From: Antedon bifida
Lineage: Eukaryota > Echinodermata > Crinoidea > Comatulida > Antedonidae
DNA: 64,000 bases
Direction: 5' to 3'
NCBI GenBank assembly: GCA_963402885.1
Contig: OY727099.1
Span: 21,099,001-21,163,000, forward strand
Shown: in pieces, positions 22,248 to 33,165 of the stretch
Layout of the letters: every line of letters begins with the position of its first letter
How positions within the stretch are numbered: the first letter of the stretch is position 1
The notes under the pieces: model-generated
The model's input: only the letters and a program-made list of their open reading frames with translations
Told to the model about the DNA's origin: nothing
Databases searched by the model: none
Program-made: the position numbers and the translations under genes

Positions 22248-23290
22248 AAGATTGTAAACTATTAGGTGACGTAATAAATGAAATGATGAGAGTATATGCA
22301 GTTGATGTGTCACAGTTACAATTACTTAATATTGCGAATAATGATATCAAAAGCATAGATGGCAATTTACTAGGTAATGTCATGAGTAAATCTCCTAAGC
22401 TGCTTAAACTTGATATGTATAATTGTAAACTATCGGATGATGTAATGAATAAAATGCTCAGAGTATATACAAAAGATGAGTTACAATTACAAGAACTTCA
22501 TGTTTACAATAATAATGTTAGTGACATCGACGGTACTTTATTTGGTACTTTATTAAATAAGTCACCAAAGCTGTGTGTACTTAACATGAATAATTGTAAA
22601 CTGCCATGTAACGTTATAAGTAGAGTGCATGTAAGCGGCTTACAAGTGCTTGACATTGGAAATAATGATATCAGTGACATTGATGGTATTTTACTCGGAA
22701 GTACTTTGAATAACTCGTCTAAGCTGCGTACACTCAACATGAATAATTGTAAACTACAAGGTAATATAATGAATGAAATAATCAGAGAGTTTGCAAGAGA
22801 TGAGTTACAATTGCATGAGCTTTATGTTGGGAATAACTACTTCAGTGACATTGACGCTACTCTACTGTGTACTTTAGTGATTATCTCTCCTAAACTGCGT
22901 ATACTTGATATGAACAATTGCCAACTATCAGATGATGTAATGCATACACTGACCAGAGCTAAACCAAAAGAATTGCAATTGTTTACTAACAATAATGATA
23001 TCAGTGACGATGAGAGCGATAGGATTATTCGTTCCATTGATTTGTGTAATGACATATTAAGAACGTCGTCATTAGATGAGTTACCGAGCTTTCTACAACC
23101 GTTTTTGTCAAATATCAATCTGAATACTTTTCACCAGTATTTTTTGAGTAAACACAACAGTGAAATTGGAGTAAATATATTGGTTAGTGACTTAATGAAT
23201 GAAATGATGGGAGAGGTTAGATTGGGTAATATCTTAGAGCAGCTTACTCACCAGCCCGATGTGCATGATACACACATTAATTACTCATAA
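22248..23290 (+). pseudogene. terminal LRRs and C-terminal tail, third frame
   Basis: LRR reading resumes here in a third frame, and is open from about 22232 (LCLEDCKLLGDVINEMM). It runs about eleven more, increasingly diverged repeats (NNDISDIDGILLGSTLN, NNCKLQGNIMNEII) and then a non-LRR C-terminal tail ending at TAA 23288-23290. This is the natural C-terminus of the protein. The last repeats are less alike than the middle ones, as expected if exchange is concentrated in the array centre. Confidence 0.85.
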
Positions 23291-24689
23291 GATTAATCTG
23301 TGTATTACTTCATCACACTTCCTAAACATTCTTAAAGAAGTAAAATGAATATACTTGATAAAACAAAGATAATTTATGTGATTTTAACATGCCAACTTCT
23401 TTGAACAATGTGCACTCTCATATCTTATTTCCTGTCAAACATTACGATACTATTGCCTAGTAATACCGACTTTAATAATATAAAAAATAATGACATGAAT
23501 GCGTGGCGTGAAGTTGTGGAGTTAGATTTAAATATATTTAGATGTTTTGTTGCTTTCAATACTCACATGATTGTGCATTAGGCCTAATACTAAGGCACGG
23601 CTTATAGGAAACCAGAAAACAATTTCTAATTTATTTTTTATATACATTTTGTTAATATGAACCAGAAATAACATTTTAAATGATTATTACTTTAATTAAA
23701 AATACAACTTGCAAATGCTTCATGGGGTTAATTGAATGAACGCGTTCGAGTTAATAACACAAACTACGCCCTCAATTTGATTGACGGTAAAGTACATATT
23801 GTAGTTTATTATCGTTCTAAACATTGTAATTGTGTAGGCCCTAAATACGTTCAATAATATTATTGTGAATTATAACATTATATAACTATATATTATATTA
23901 AACTATATTATAATAAGTGATAATGTAACTGCATACGTTTTTAAATACATTTTTCTTTATTCAATAATAATGCATATGTGTATAATTATTAGAAAATGTA
24001 TACATTATAGTTATATTAGTGTTATATGCTGAATAGTAATACTTGTATAGAGTATTTACATGAAATAATATTTTTTTTTAGCAAACTATATATTACAGTA
24101 CTCGTTTTACTACATTTACGCTAAGTTTTCATTAATTTTTCACGTTTTATTGTTCACACACAGATCTCAGAGTAATAATATGTTACAATTTGCGTGTTAG
24201 TAAGAATAAGCTTTAGTAAGAATGTAAGATATCGTATAATATACAGGAATATGTAGTTAGAGGCAAATATGTTATAGTGTAGTTTTTTTGTACGAATATC
24301 CACAGTATAGAAAACTTTGTATAACAATTAATTAAATACGTACTTGTTAAGAAGGTTTAAATAGGTCTATGTTATACTTATTAATAGATTTTAGTTATCG
24401 TGAAGTGGCACAACACACCTTTAGTACAGTATAGTAGTAGTAGTTAGTAGTCGTACAGTATAGTAGCTAATAATAAGTTTAACTTTTATTTATTCCGTTT
24501 TAATGGGCATAGTTTGTTCATGTTTAAGAATGTTTGTTTGTATATACTATATTATAATTTATGATTGAATAATGATAATAAAAACAAATTGAAATGATTG
24601 CACAAAATGTTGTTAAATGTATACGAATCATGTCGTGGTTTATGATAAAGCAAATGAAACCAAACGTATGTAAACACAGATACAGCAAT
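23291..24689. other. AT-rich 3' flank of gene 1
   Basis: No gene recognised. ATTAAA at 23695-23700 is a possible polyadenylation signal. Short TAGTAG repeats occur near 24430-24460. Confidence 0.4.
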
Positions 24690-24921
24690 ACCATGATGAT
24701 GATGATGACGACGATTATGATGATAATAATGATGATGACTACGATGAACGATCAACGATGATGAAGACGATGAAGACGATGATGACGATGATGACGATGA
24801 TAATGATGATGATAACGATGACTACGATGAACGATCAACGATGATGAAGACGATGAAGACGATGATGACGATGATGACGATGATAATGATGATGATGATG
24901 ACGATGACGACGACGATTATG

Positions 24922-24953
<32 letters not shown>

Positions 24954-25275
24954 GACTACGATGAACGATCAACGATGATGAAGACGACGATGATGATGAC
25001 GACGATTATGATGATGATGATGACGATGACTACGATGAACGATCAACGATGATGATGATGTTGATGATGATGACTACGATAAACGATCAACGATGATGAA
25101 GACGACGATGATGATGAAGACGACGATTATGATGATGATGATGACGGTGATGATGATAATGATGACAACGATGACTACGATCAACGATGACGATGACGAC
25201 GATGATGATGATGACGACGATTATGATGATGATGATGACGATGACTACGATGAACGATCAACGATGATGATTATT
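24690..25275. repeat. GAT/GAC microsatellite with longer-period structure
   Basis: Mostly GAT and GAC triplets, punctuated by a recurring marker ACTACGATGAACGATCAACG at about 24738, 24822, 24954, 25029 and 25240. Triplet slippage has therefore been overlaid by duplication of ~75-130-bp blocks. The Asp-rich and Met-rich frames it creates are by-products. Confidence 0.9.
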
Positions 25276-25278
25276 TTA

Positions 25279-25482
25279 AGCCTGTTTTCCTGTTGACGTT
25301 ATTCGACGCTATCGTTAACAATAATCGGCGTTCTCCTACGTAATCATTGAAATGTTAACGATTTACAGGAAAAGGTACTTGCTATCGTTATCATTTCAAC
25401 TTGATTGTTTTCAAACGATCATCGTTGAACTGTTAACGACTAACGACGATAGCGTCGAATAACGTCGACAGGAAAACAGGCT
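25279..25482. mobile_element. 204-bp MITE with TTA target duplication
   Basis: Terminal inverted repeats of ~37 nt with one mismatch (AGCCTGTTTTCCTGTTGACG at the left versus CGACG at the same place on the right). TTA flanks both ends (25276-25278 and 25483-25485). A 3-bp TTA/TWA target is typical of PIF/Harbinger transposons. It has no coding capacity. It inserted at the edge of the GAT microsatellite. Confidence 0.75.
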
Positions 25483-25519
25483 TTAGTGATGAGGATGATG
25501 ATATTAGATATAATATTCA

Positions 25520-26182
25520 AAGAGCGTTTTCAGTACTCCAAAACGCTTATGGCTGTCAGCTGAACGTTTTCTATACTTTGATGATAAGCGTCTAATCAGG
25601 GTGAACTAGCTACAGGCGTATCGTAATAGCATACACAATACGCTTATACATGCTGAACGTCTCCTATACTTTGACGATAAGCTTTGAAAAGTAACTACAA
25701 CGTATACTGTAACGGTACAGTAACGGAACGACGTCTAATCAGGGTGAACTAGCTACATGCGTATCGTAATAGCATACACAATACGCTTATACATGCTGAA
25801 CGTCTCCTATACTTTGACGATAAGCTTTGAAAAGTAACTACAACGTATACTGTAACGGTACAGTAACGGAACGACGTCTAATCACGGAAAACTGCAGACG
25901 TAGCGTAATAGTATACACAGTACGCTTATTATAATACATGTCAGCTGAACGTTTTCTATACTGTGACAATAAGCTTTGAAAAGTAACTACAACGTATACT
26001 GTAACGGTACAGTAACGGAATGACCTCTAATCACGGAAAACTGCAGACGTAGCGTAATAGTATACACAATACGCTTATTATAATACATGTCAGCTGAACG
26101 TTTTCTATACTGTGGCAATAATAGGCTTTGAAAAGTAAATACAACGTATACTATAACGGTACAGTAACGGAACGACGTCAAA
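25520..26182. repeat. ~145-bp satellite, about 4.5 monomers
   Basis: Monomers are marked by GTCTAATCA near 25589, 25733, 25876 and (as CTCTAATCA) 26025, spaced 144-149 nt. Each contains the text CAACGTATACTGTAACGGTA. Two subtypes occur: the first two monomers carry GGGTGAACTAGCTAC, the last two carry CGGAAAACTGCAGAC. Confidence 0.85.
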
Positions 26183-26184
26183 CT

Positions 26185-26650
26185 ACCACTGTGCACTACT
26201 ATACCCATTTTGGTAGCACTATGGCACAGTGATAATAAATATGATTAGTTTACCACTGTGCGATCCTATGCCCTTATTGGTAGCACAGGACGCACAGTGA
26301 TAATAAATAGGATTTAGTTTACCAATGTGTGCTACTATACCCATTGGTAGCACTAGCGCACAGTGTTAATAAATATGATTAGTTTACCACTGTACGCTTC
26401 TATATCCATTTTGGTAGCACTAGCGCAAAGTGTTAATAAATAGGATTAGTTTACCACTGTGCGCTACTATACCCATTTGGTAGCAGTAGCGCACAGTGAT
26501 AATAAATAAGATTTAGTTTACCACTGTGCGCTACTATACCAATTTGGTAGAACTAGCGCACAGTGTTAATAAATAGGATTTAGTTTACAACACTGTGCGC
26601 TACTATACCATGTTGGTAGCACTAGCGCACAGTGATAATAAATAGGATTT
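26185..26650. repeat. array of seven hairpin-forming ~67-bp monomers
   Basis: Monomers start near 26185, 26252, 26321, 26386, 26453, 26520 and 26588. Each is itself an inverted repeat: CACTGTGCGCTAC pairs with GTAGCACTAGCGCACAGTG around a TATACCCATTTG loop, and AATAAATAGGATTTAGTTTA links the monomers. It directly abuts the 145-bp satellite. Confidence 0.88.
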
Positions 26651-26803
26651 ATAACTTCGTTCTTTATTTATCCAAAAATTAAAACAAATACATATAACGT
26701 TATAATATATAAAACATTTAAATAATTGCAATTAAGGAACAAACATAAAGGTACCAACTGCTACTCTTCTGCCATTTAACAAAACTTTATTGGAGACTGC
26801 ATT

Positions 26804-26935
26804 ATGCTTAGTTTCCACTAGACACGAAAGGCAATGACGTAAGCTTAACGCAATTGATTTGAACAATCACAAGCAATGTGAGCTGGTGATTTGTCAACTG
26901 GCTTGTGTTGTGTTATTAAAACCACAGGACACGTA
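26804..26935. mobile_element. decayed copy of the 27473 MITE
   Basis: GCTTAGTTTCCACTAG, AATGACGTAA, CTTAACGCAA and CAATCACAAGC appear in the same order as in the better-preserved element at 27473-27652. The right terminus is too eroded to place. Confidence 0.5.
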
Positions 26936-27028
26936 CATATGGATGAATATATAAACACAATTCGTTTGACTTGTTGGAACTGGGTTTCCTCACCATGAAC
27001 AGAAAATCGGGATAGAAACTAATAATAC

Positions 27029-27194
27029 CTTGATGGTAGAGCTGAAATGACTTGTGGCTAGTATCCATTGCAACTGAGATTGATCCAGCAGTGGCTACAG
27101 CTCTCTTTAGTTCTGTTTCGCTGCCTGACTGGACATCTGTGTAACCGGTATCAGTGATAACAACAAGGCTAGCATCAAACTTGCATTTAACATC
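27029..27194 (-). CDS. orphan cathepsin-L-like (peptidase C1) exon
   Basis: Read on the - strand, 55 codons are open between an acceptor (AACTTTAG|GATG at 27194) and a donor (CAAG|GTATTA at 27029). The product reads ...TDTGYTDVQSG, ELKRAVATAGSISVAMD and HKSFQLYHQG. This is the stretch of papain-family proteases between the active-site Cys and His: the family pattern is DTGFVDI, then KAVATVGPISVAID, then FxFYxxG. Pro is replaced by Ser in the GPIS motif. The catalytic Cys, His and Asn lie on other exons, none of which I can find nearby. It may be an isolated duplicated exon or a remnant. Domain identity is fairly sure, activity is not. Confidence 0.68.
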
Positions 27195-28019
27195 CTAAAG
27201 TTTACATTATTTTAACATACGTTATGTATGTAATACTTTAGCGGAGTATTTCTGTATTTATTAAAAACAGATTGACGCATTGAATAATAATGGACAAACA
27301 TTGGTTATAATATTAAATGTGTATAAAATGACTTTTCCTCACCTGGAATTACTTCAAGAAAATACTACAATGCCAACATGTTTTAATGTGAAAACAATAA
27401 GTATATATATATATATTGATAAGGCGGAGTTGCAACTGACGAACAAAAAAAAAAGAAATGTTTAAAGGCTTACGCTTGGTTCCCACTAGAACGTAACGCA
27501 AGGACGTAAACGCAACGCAAGCGTTTTAACCAATGACAAGCGAAGTTATAGACAGTTAGCAATCACAAGCGAATGAGCCATCGCTTGTGATTGGTCAATT
27601 CACTTGCGTTGCGTTACGTCCCTGCGTTGCGTCGCTAGTGGGAACCACGCTTCATTACTATCCCTGATAAAAATTCAAATATACAGTAAGTTTAAGCGGT
27701 TATAAGTTACGGCGTAACTGTGATATAAAGTGTTTATTTAGTCAATACTAGCATAATCAGCATACATTGTATTTCAAAAGGCATACCGATTGAATATACA
27801 GAGCCCAGCCAGACAATACACCATATCTGTGATTGATCAGTGAAATAGAACTAATACTTTGCAAAAGTGAGATATCATTATACAAACACAAACACAAAAT
27901 ACACTGCTATAGGCTTTATGATTTTTTGTTTGAATTTGTTGTCAATTATTAAAAGGAGTTATCAAGGACCATAATGTGTTAAAACAAAATTCTATTTTAA
28001 AATAGTTTTATGTTAAAAA
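27195..28019. other. intergenic, no gene besides a MITE
   Basis: AT-rich. Apart from the element at 27473-27652 I see no gene, RNA or repeat. Confidence 0.45.
27473..27652. mobile_element. ~180-bp MITE with long inverted repeats
   Basis: The left end GGTTCCCACTAG and its complement CTAGTGGGAACC at the right end are followed inward by matching ACGTAACGCA/CGCAACGCAAG text, and a central pair (CAATCACAAGCGA, TCGCTTGTGATTGG) makes nearly the whole element foldable. The exact termini and target duplication are unclear. Confidence 0.7.
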
Positions 28020-29066
28020 ATGTAAAATTGTCCTCATCTTTTGTATGTATTGACAAAGTTGGAATTCCAAAGAGATAACATAAAAGAAAGATATTTTACT
28101 ATTGACGCATATTCGTATAAGCGATTTCTGCTATAACTGCTGGTCTGCTTTAAAAAAAAGATGAAACTTGTCTAATGAATAATAATGACGAGTTATCGCA
28201 ATTTTAGTAAATAAGATTTGTTACTTTTATTCTGCTCTAATACTCTGATAAAAATAATGTCTGTATCTGAATAATAGTGGTTCAATATTGTGAATCAGTG
28301 ATTATTACTATAACCATGGACTATTGGCAGTGACCCAGGTATTTGATTTGTACCACAGTCGTTTCAATCCTGCTACTGTTGTTAATATTGCAAAGTAAGC
28401 AAGCAAGTTCTAGACCAATTGTATTACAGCACTAAAGAATTTGCAGGTCTATTATTTAAGTTACCTTGCGTGAGAAGTTTGATATGCATGATTTACATGA
28501 TACAATTATACAAATAACATGTCAGAAGTAAATATTTTCATTAAAATCACCCGTATTCTAGCAGGCTTCCCTAATTTCAATATTCTAGTAGTACACTTAG
28601 ATACATTTATGAGATCAAAGGTATTGATCAGAGAAATGGAACTGATACTCTACGAAATCAGAGCTTCATTAGAAGCATAGTTTAAGAAAAAACTATAACA
28701 AGCCCAAACACAAAGATTGGCTTTTTGTAGTTCAACAAGGTCTCAATTGGAATCTTCGACTTTTTATGTTCGTTTTTTATGTATATATTTTATTGTTAGT
28801 CTTTGTTCAAAATGTTTGAATCTGTTCTAAATTGATTTAAGGAGGAATTAAGAACCAGAATGTGGCACTTGCTATTGGTGTATTTCATGTTTGATGCGAG
28901 TAGAATAATCATGTATTAGTCTTAGATTTTACTGTAGGTCATAGACGTGACACTAACTAATTTATTTAAACATATTTTTCCTTCCGCCTCATATTATCAT
29001 TTATCATTTTTCATACAATCAGCGAAGAGACCCATACTATTCAGTTGTGATAAAGTTTATTAACCC

Positions 29067-29095
29067 TGGAATATTCTGGTACGTGTCTATAAAAG
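29067..29095 (+). promoter_or_regulatory. heat-shock-element-like pair plus TATA box (U1)
   Basis: GGAATATTCTGG (GAA-nn-TTC) at 29067-29078 and consensus TATAAAAGG at 29087-29095. The spacing recurs in U2. No gene is visible downstream, so any transcript would be noncoding. Confidence 0.3.
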
Positions 29096-29802
29096 GATAC
29101 GATAGGCTCTGCCAAATCTGTTATTAACATTCCTTTTGTTAAACATATTTCGTATGTTATTGTTGGACGTTCTTTGTAAAATACACACAGGGTTCAAGTT
29201 ACTGCATTCAAGTATTACATTAGGCCTACATCGTATGTCCTATCCGAAATTGAGGTAATAAAGTACATTGTGAATTAAAACTACATTATGGACAATTTTC
29301 AGATTTCTAAACCCAACAAAGTGATTAAATTAAAAGAGGTGTTTGTTTAATAGAAAATGAAAATGTTAAAAAAAATATTGCACTTGTTCAATTCTGTGTC
29401 GGGGAAAGTGTACTATCATCTGATTCGTGATGACCAAGGGAGATTCTACAGTTTATTAGTCAGCATTTTTATACTTGCTTTTGGGTGATTTTATTCATTA
29501 TTATACGTTCGTCTTGCTATTTTAGCAAATCATTTATGGACATAGGGGTTAGCATAACGTGTTACCTGTTTGACGCCTTTGTATTCATCAACTATTATTA
29601 TATCCTAATATCCAGGTCTTTTAAAATCTTGTTATTGTTATTTGTTTTCTTATATTTCATTGGTTGAATCTATTATTGTGATTACTACAATATCATAACG
29701 GGTATTTGTATTTAGTATCAGGAGTTCAGAATCATTTGAGATCTGAAAACCATTGATGTCAACTACGAATTATATTGTGCATACGCTACGCAACCACCAA
29801 AA

Positions 29803-29843
29803 CAGGGAAGAGTGAGACTCACTCATTTCCTCACTCTTCCCTG
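29803..29843. repeat. conserved hairpin, U1 copy
   Basis: CAGGGAAGAGTGAG pairs with CTCACTCTTCCCTG around a 13-nt loop. It is present at matching positions in U2 (34937-34976), U3 (38517-38556) and U4 (42849-42893), with changes mostly in the loop. Confidence 0.8.
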
Positions 29844-30560
29844 GTAGCAAGCTAACGTTACAGAGAAACTATACTTTGTGTTATTCTACATCATCAGAAA
29901 GAGGTTAGTGGCCTAAGATTTTGCGAAACTATTTTTTGAAAGTTGTTTGATAAATTATTGGCTCCTAAAATCCTGAAATTGAGCTATTTTTCTAAATAAA
30001 ATTAGATAAAATGAATCTAGATAATTTTAAATTAATTAACTGATTTCAGTTATAATTTATTGTAACATAAATACTAAGGTGAAACGAAAAGAGAAAATCT
30101 CTATTCAATAATATGAGTTATGTAATGTGTAACAGTAAGTTAAGTAACGATGTGGAAAAAAAACTCGCCCCAAAGAGAGACTCAAATTCAGACTCTATAG
30201 ATGATTTGGAGGAATAGGTATAGCCAACCTTACTAAATACTCAAAATGTTCAGTTACGCAATATACCCATTGAGACCCTATGCCATTCTCTGAATAAGGC
30301 TGCATGCATGCATTGACAATACCACGTCATCGTTATATTTTGTGAATTTTAATTGTATTAGGGAAAACGCTGTATTAATAATTAGACAGAATATTTTTTC
30401 GGCTTTAACATAATCTAAATACCTAACTAATATGGCATAGACAATAAAAGCTCACCATACACTAAAGGCGTTCTGTAAGAAATAGTCCGAGCATATTTTA
30501 TTATGGCGCATGGACCCAGAATCCTGGACCTATATTAGTATAAGCCTGGTATTTGATTTG

Positions 30561-31627
30561 CGTATCCGGACAACTACTCCCTGGACAATTACCACCCGGA
30601 CAACTACCACCCGGACAATGACCCCCCTAGGACAACTACCACCCGGACAATTACCCCCTATGACAACTACCCTCTAGGATAACTACCCCCTTAGGACAAC
30701 TCCCACCCGGACAACTACCCCCTACGACAACTACCCTCTAGGACAACTACCCCCTAGGACAACTACCCTCTAGGACAACTACCCTCCTAGGACAACTACC
30801 CTCTAGTCCAACTGCTATGCCCCTAGGACAACTACCCCTCTAGAACAACAACACTCTCTAAACAACCACATCTACACCTTAGGTTATAATTACGATCTTG
30901 TAAAACTTACTGAACTTCAAAACATAGGGAGAGAGATTGATCTTAAATGAAAGACTGTTTGATTGACTGGTGCAGCTAGGTAAACTGTATGTTCCTAGAT
31001 TTATATATGTTTTGAAGTTCAGTAAGTTTTACAAGATCGTAATTATAACCTAAGGTGTAGATGTGGTTGTTTAGAGAGTGTTGTTGTTCTAGAGGGGTAG
31101 TTGTCCTAGGGGCATAGCAGTTGGACTAGAGTGTAGTTGTCCTAGGAGGGCAGTTGTACTTATTTCATTTTATTCTTTTTCTACAGAACAGAACCTCCTA
31201 ATTTTAAAACCTAAAGAATAATTATATCCATGATATGTTTATGACTTATATACTTGTTTCATTTTATTCCAATTCGTTTTCTACAGCAAAGAACCTCCTA
31301 ATTTTACTTTAAATTAAAAAAAAACCTACACTATTAATCAATTGATTACATTAGACCATTTGAAAATCAATCTCTCTCTCCCCCGTTTGACAGTTCATAC
31401 ATTTCTTAGTCTTCCTATTATGAAAACATAGCTAACTGCGCCAATTGAGGAAATCGTTTTTCATAGTTTGTCCTAGAAGTTTAAAAAAAATAAATATCGC
31501 TACAGTTATTACAAAATAGACTACAAATCTTAGGTACATACGTCGATATTTTAAGAATTTTACGTCAAATATTATTAAATGTATAGTGTGGTACAACGCC
31601 CTCGTAGTCCCCTCTTCACACACAATT
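30561..31627. mobile_element. ~1.07-kb insertion private to U1
   Basis: U2 (35700-35725) and U3 read continuously through TTTGATTTGTTCCTCAGGCG, while U1 has ~1.07 kb at this point. The insert consists of a ~17-bp GGACAACTACCCCCTA minisatellite, a large inverted repeat and two copies of an AACCTCCTAATTTTA block. It has no coding capacity. It is a foldback-like or composite insertion of unknown class. Confidence 0.7.
30775..31157. repeat. 152-bp inverted repeat around a 79-bp loop
   Basis: The left arm (30775-30926) and right arm (31006-31157) are nearly perfect complements, including CTAAACAACCACATCTACAC and its complement. The outer part of each arm consists of minisatellite units. Confidence 0.88.
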
Positions 31628-31639
31628 CAGGCGTTTCTA

Positions 31640-31797
31640 TACAAAGCCGCCCAATACAAAGTCACCCCATGGCAAAGTCGCCCCAAAATAAAGTCGCCCA
31701 GACACAGTCACCCCAACGCAAAGTCGCTCCATCGCAAAGTCGCCCCAACGCAAAGTCGCCCAATCGCAAATCCCCCCATCGCAAAGTCGCCCACGGT
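31640..31797. repeat. ~16-bp minisatellite, U1 copy
   Basis: Repeats of (A)TCGCAAAGTCGCCCC with small variants. The same array, at different copy number, is at 35733-35852 (U2) and 39316-39470 (U3). The Lys/Ser/Pro/Arg-rich frames it creates differ between units and are not credible proteins. Confidence 0.85.
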
Positions 31798-32539
31798 TTT
31801 ATTTCGGTATGAAGCGCCTCCGCTAGTACGCTGTTTTAATCATATCGGTTGCGTTTGATGTCGATCGCGTTGTTACTGTCTTTGGTCGCACTAAATGTCG
31901 TATACATTATAATTTTTATCCTATTAGGCCTATATACATAATTTGTATCATACATATTAAGGTGAAATGGAAAGCGGAAAACTCTATTTTAATAATACAT
32001 GATTCACGTAATGTGAAGCAGTAAGTTAAGTAAAAAAAAAAAACTTGCCCTAAAGAGAGATTCAACACTTTCAGACTATTCTTTAGATGATTTGAAGGAA
32101 TGGGTATAGCCAACCTAGGTCAATATTCTAAATGTTCAGTTACTCAAAATAATTGTTTATGGAGATCCTACGCCATTCCCTTAAAAATGCTGCATGTATG
32201 AATTGACATTCTATTGATATATTGATATACTGAAAACTATGCACACGACCCTATACTACCTCATTTATTTTGTCGATCACAGCCTAACATATCATAATGA
32301 ATATTAATTTTATTACAGAAAGCACTGCTTTAAAAATTAAACAGAATAATATATTTTGACTTTTACAAATACCTAATATGACATTGGTTGTAATATTCGT
32401 ACTTACACTAAATGCGTCCTGGTTTATACGAACGAAGTAAGAAATGGTCCGAGCATATTTTGATATGATGGTATGGTTTAAGTTCTTGAATGTGGATGTA
32501 AAAGTGTATACACTTTATATATAAGCATATATATAAATC

Positions 32540-32705
32540 CAAAGGCAAATTACTTATAAAATGACAATGCTGTGGGTATCAGTGGCTGGGTCTCAATGGA
32601 GATACAAAAAAAAAGGGAAAAGCTAAATCAAAACGATAAAGTCAAACAGCCAGAAAAGTTAGCAGAGCTTTCGGGCAACACTAGCCCTTCATCAGTGCAA
32701 GTGCA
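32540..32705. repeat. noncoding repeat Q, U1 copy
   Basis: A block containing GTGGGTATCAGTGGCTGG, AAGCTAAATCAAAACGATAA and TTTCGGGCAACACTAGCCC. It recurs at 36600-36780 (U2) and twice in tandem at 40190-40560 (U3). Its - strand contains CTGATGA, a short stem and GAAA. The class is unknown. Confidence 0.65.
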
Positions 32706-32839
32706 TAAGCATATATATATATATATATTTATCTCTACATATTTGTTGAATTTGTAGTATGTTCACGTCCGATTTGATAGCAATAGCAATGTTTCCATTA
32801 GTATAGTACAATAAATATAATAATAATACATTTTGGAAC

Positions 32840-33165
32840 TAGTCAAATGGCCAAGCGCCGTTTACCGTACCTAAAGAGCCAACAACATCGGCAAGGGTTC
32901 GAGGCTCCTAGTTCTGATGGAGGAACAAGTCTTCTGGGATAAGGACTATAAACCGTAGGTCCAGTGTACACAGTTATAACCTGTATGCACTTTAATGAAC
33001 CCAGTTCATTATTCGAGAAGAGTAAGGGGATACCCCGGTGAACTGGTTCACAAAATAGCCCCTGTATCAGGGGGATTACCACCTATCTGATAGGATAGTG
33101 ATAAATTTACTATTGGTAATTCTTGGCCAAATTGCCTAAAGATATAAAATAAAAAAAATAAATAA
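32840..33165 (+). mobile_element. tRNA-like SINE in U1
   Basis: The head TCAAATGGCCAAGCG resembles box A of a Ser/Leu-type tRNA and AAGGGTTCGAGGCTCC contains a box B. A unique body follows (CCCAGTTCATTATTCGAG) and an A/T-rich tail. The full head (GGCCAAGCGGTTAAGGC) survives best in U3. Confidence 0.6.

Noticed and set aside
17223..22383. Antisense open frames across the LRR exon
   Set aside because: They repeat with the 342-nt period of the LRR array and are shadows of the sense coding sequence.
25093..25296. Met/Asp-rich open frame in the GAT microsatellite
   Set aside because: It is produced by triplet repeats in all frames and has no start context or partner exons.
30775..31797. CRISPR array
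   Set aside because: Repeats are minisatellites without unique equal-length spacers, and the genome is eukaryotic.
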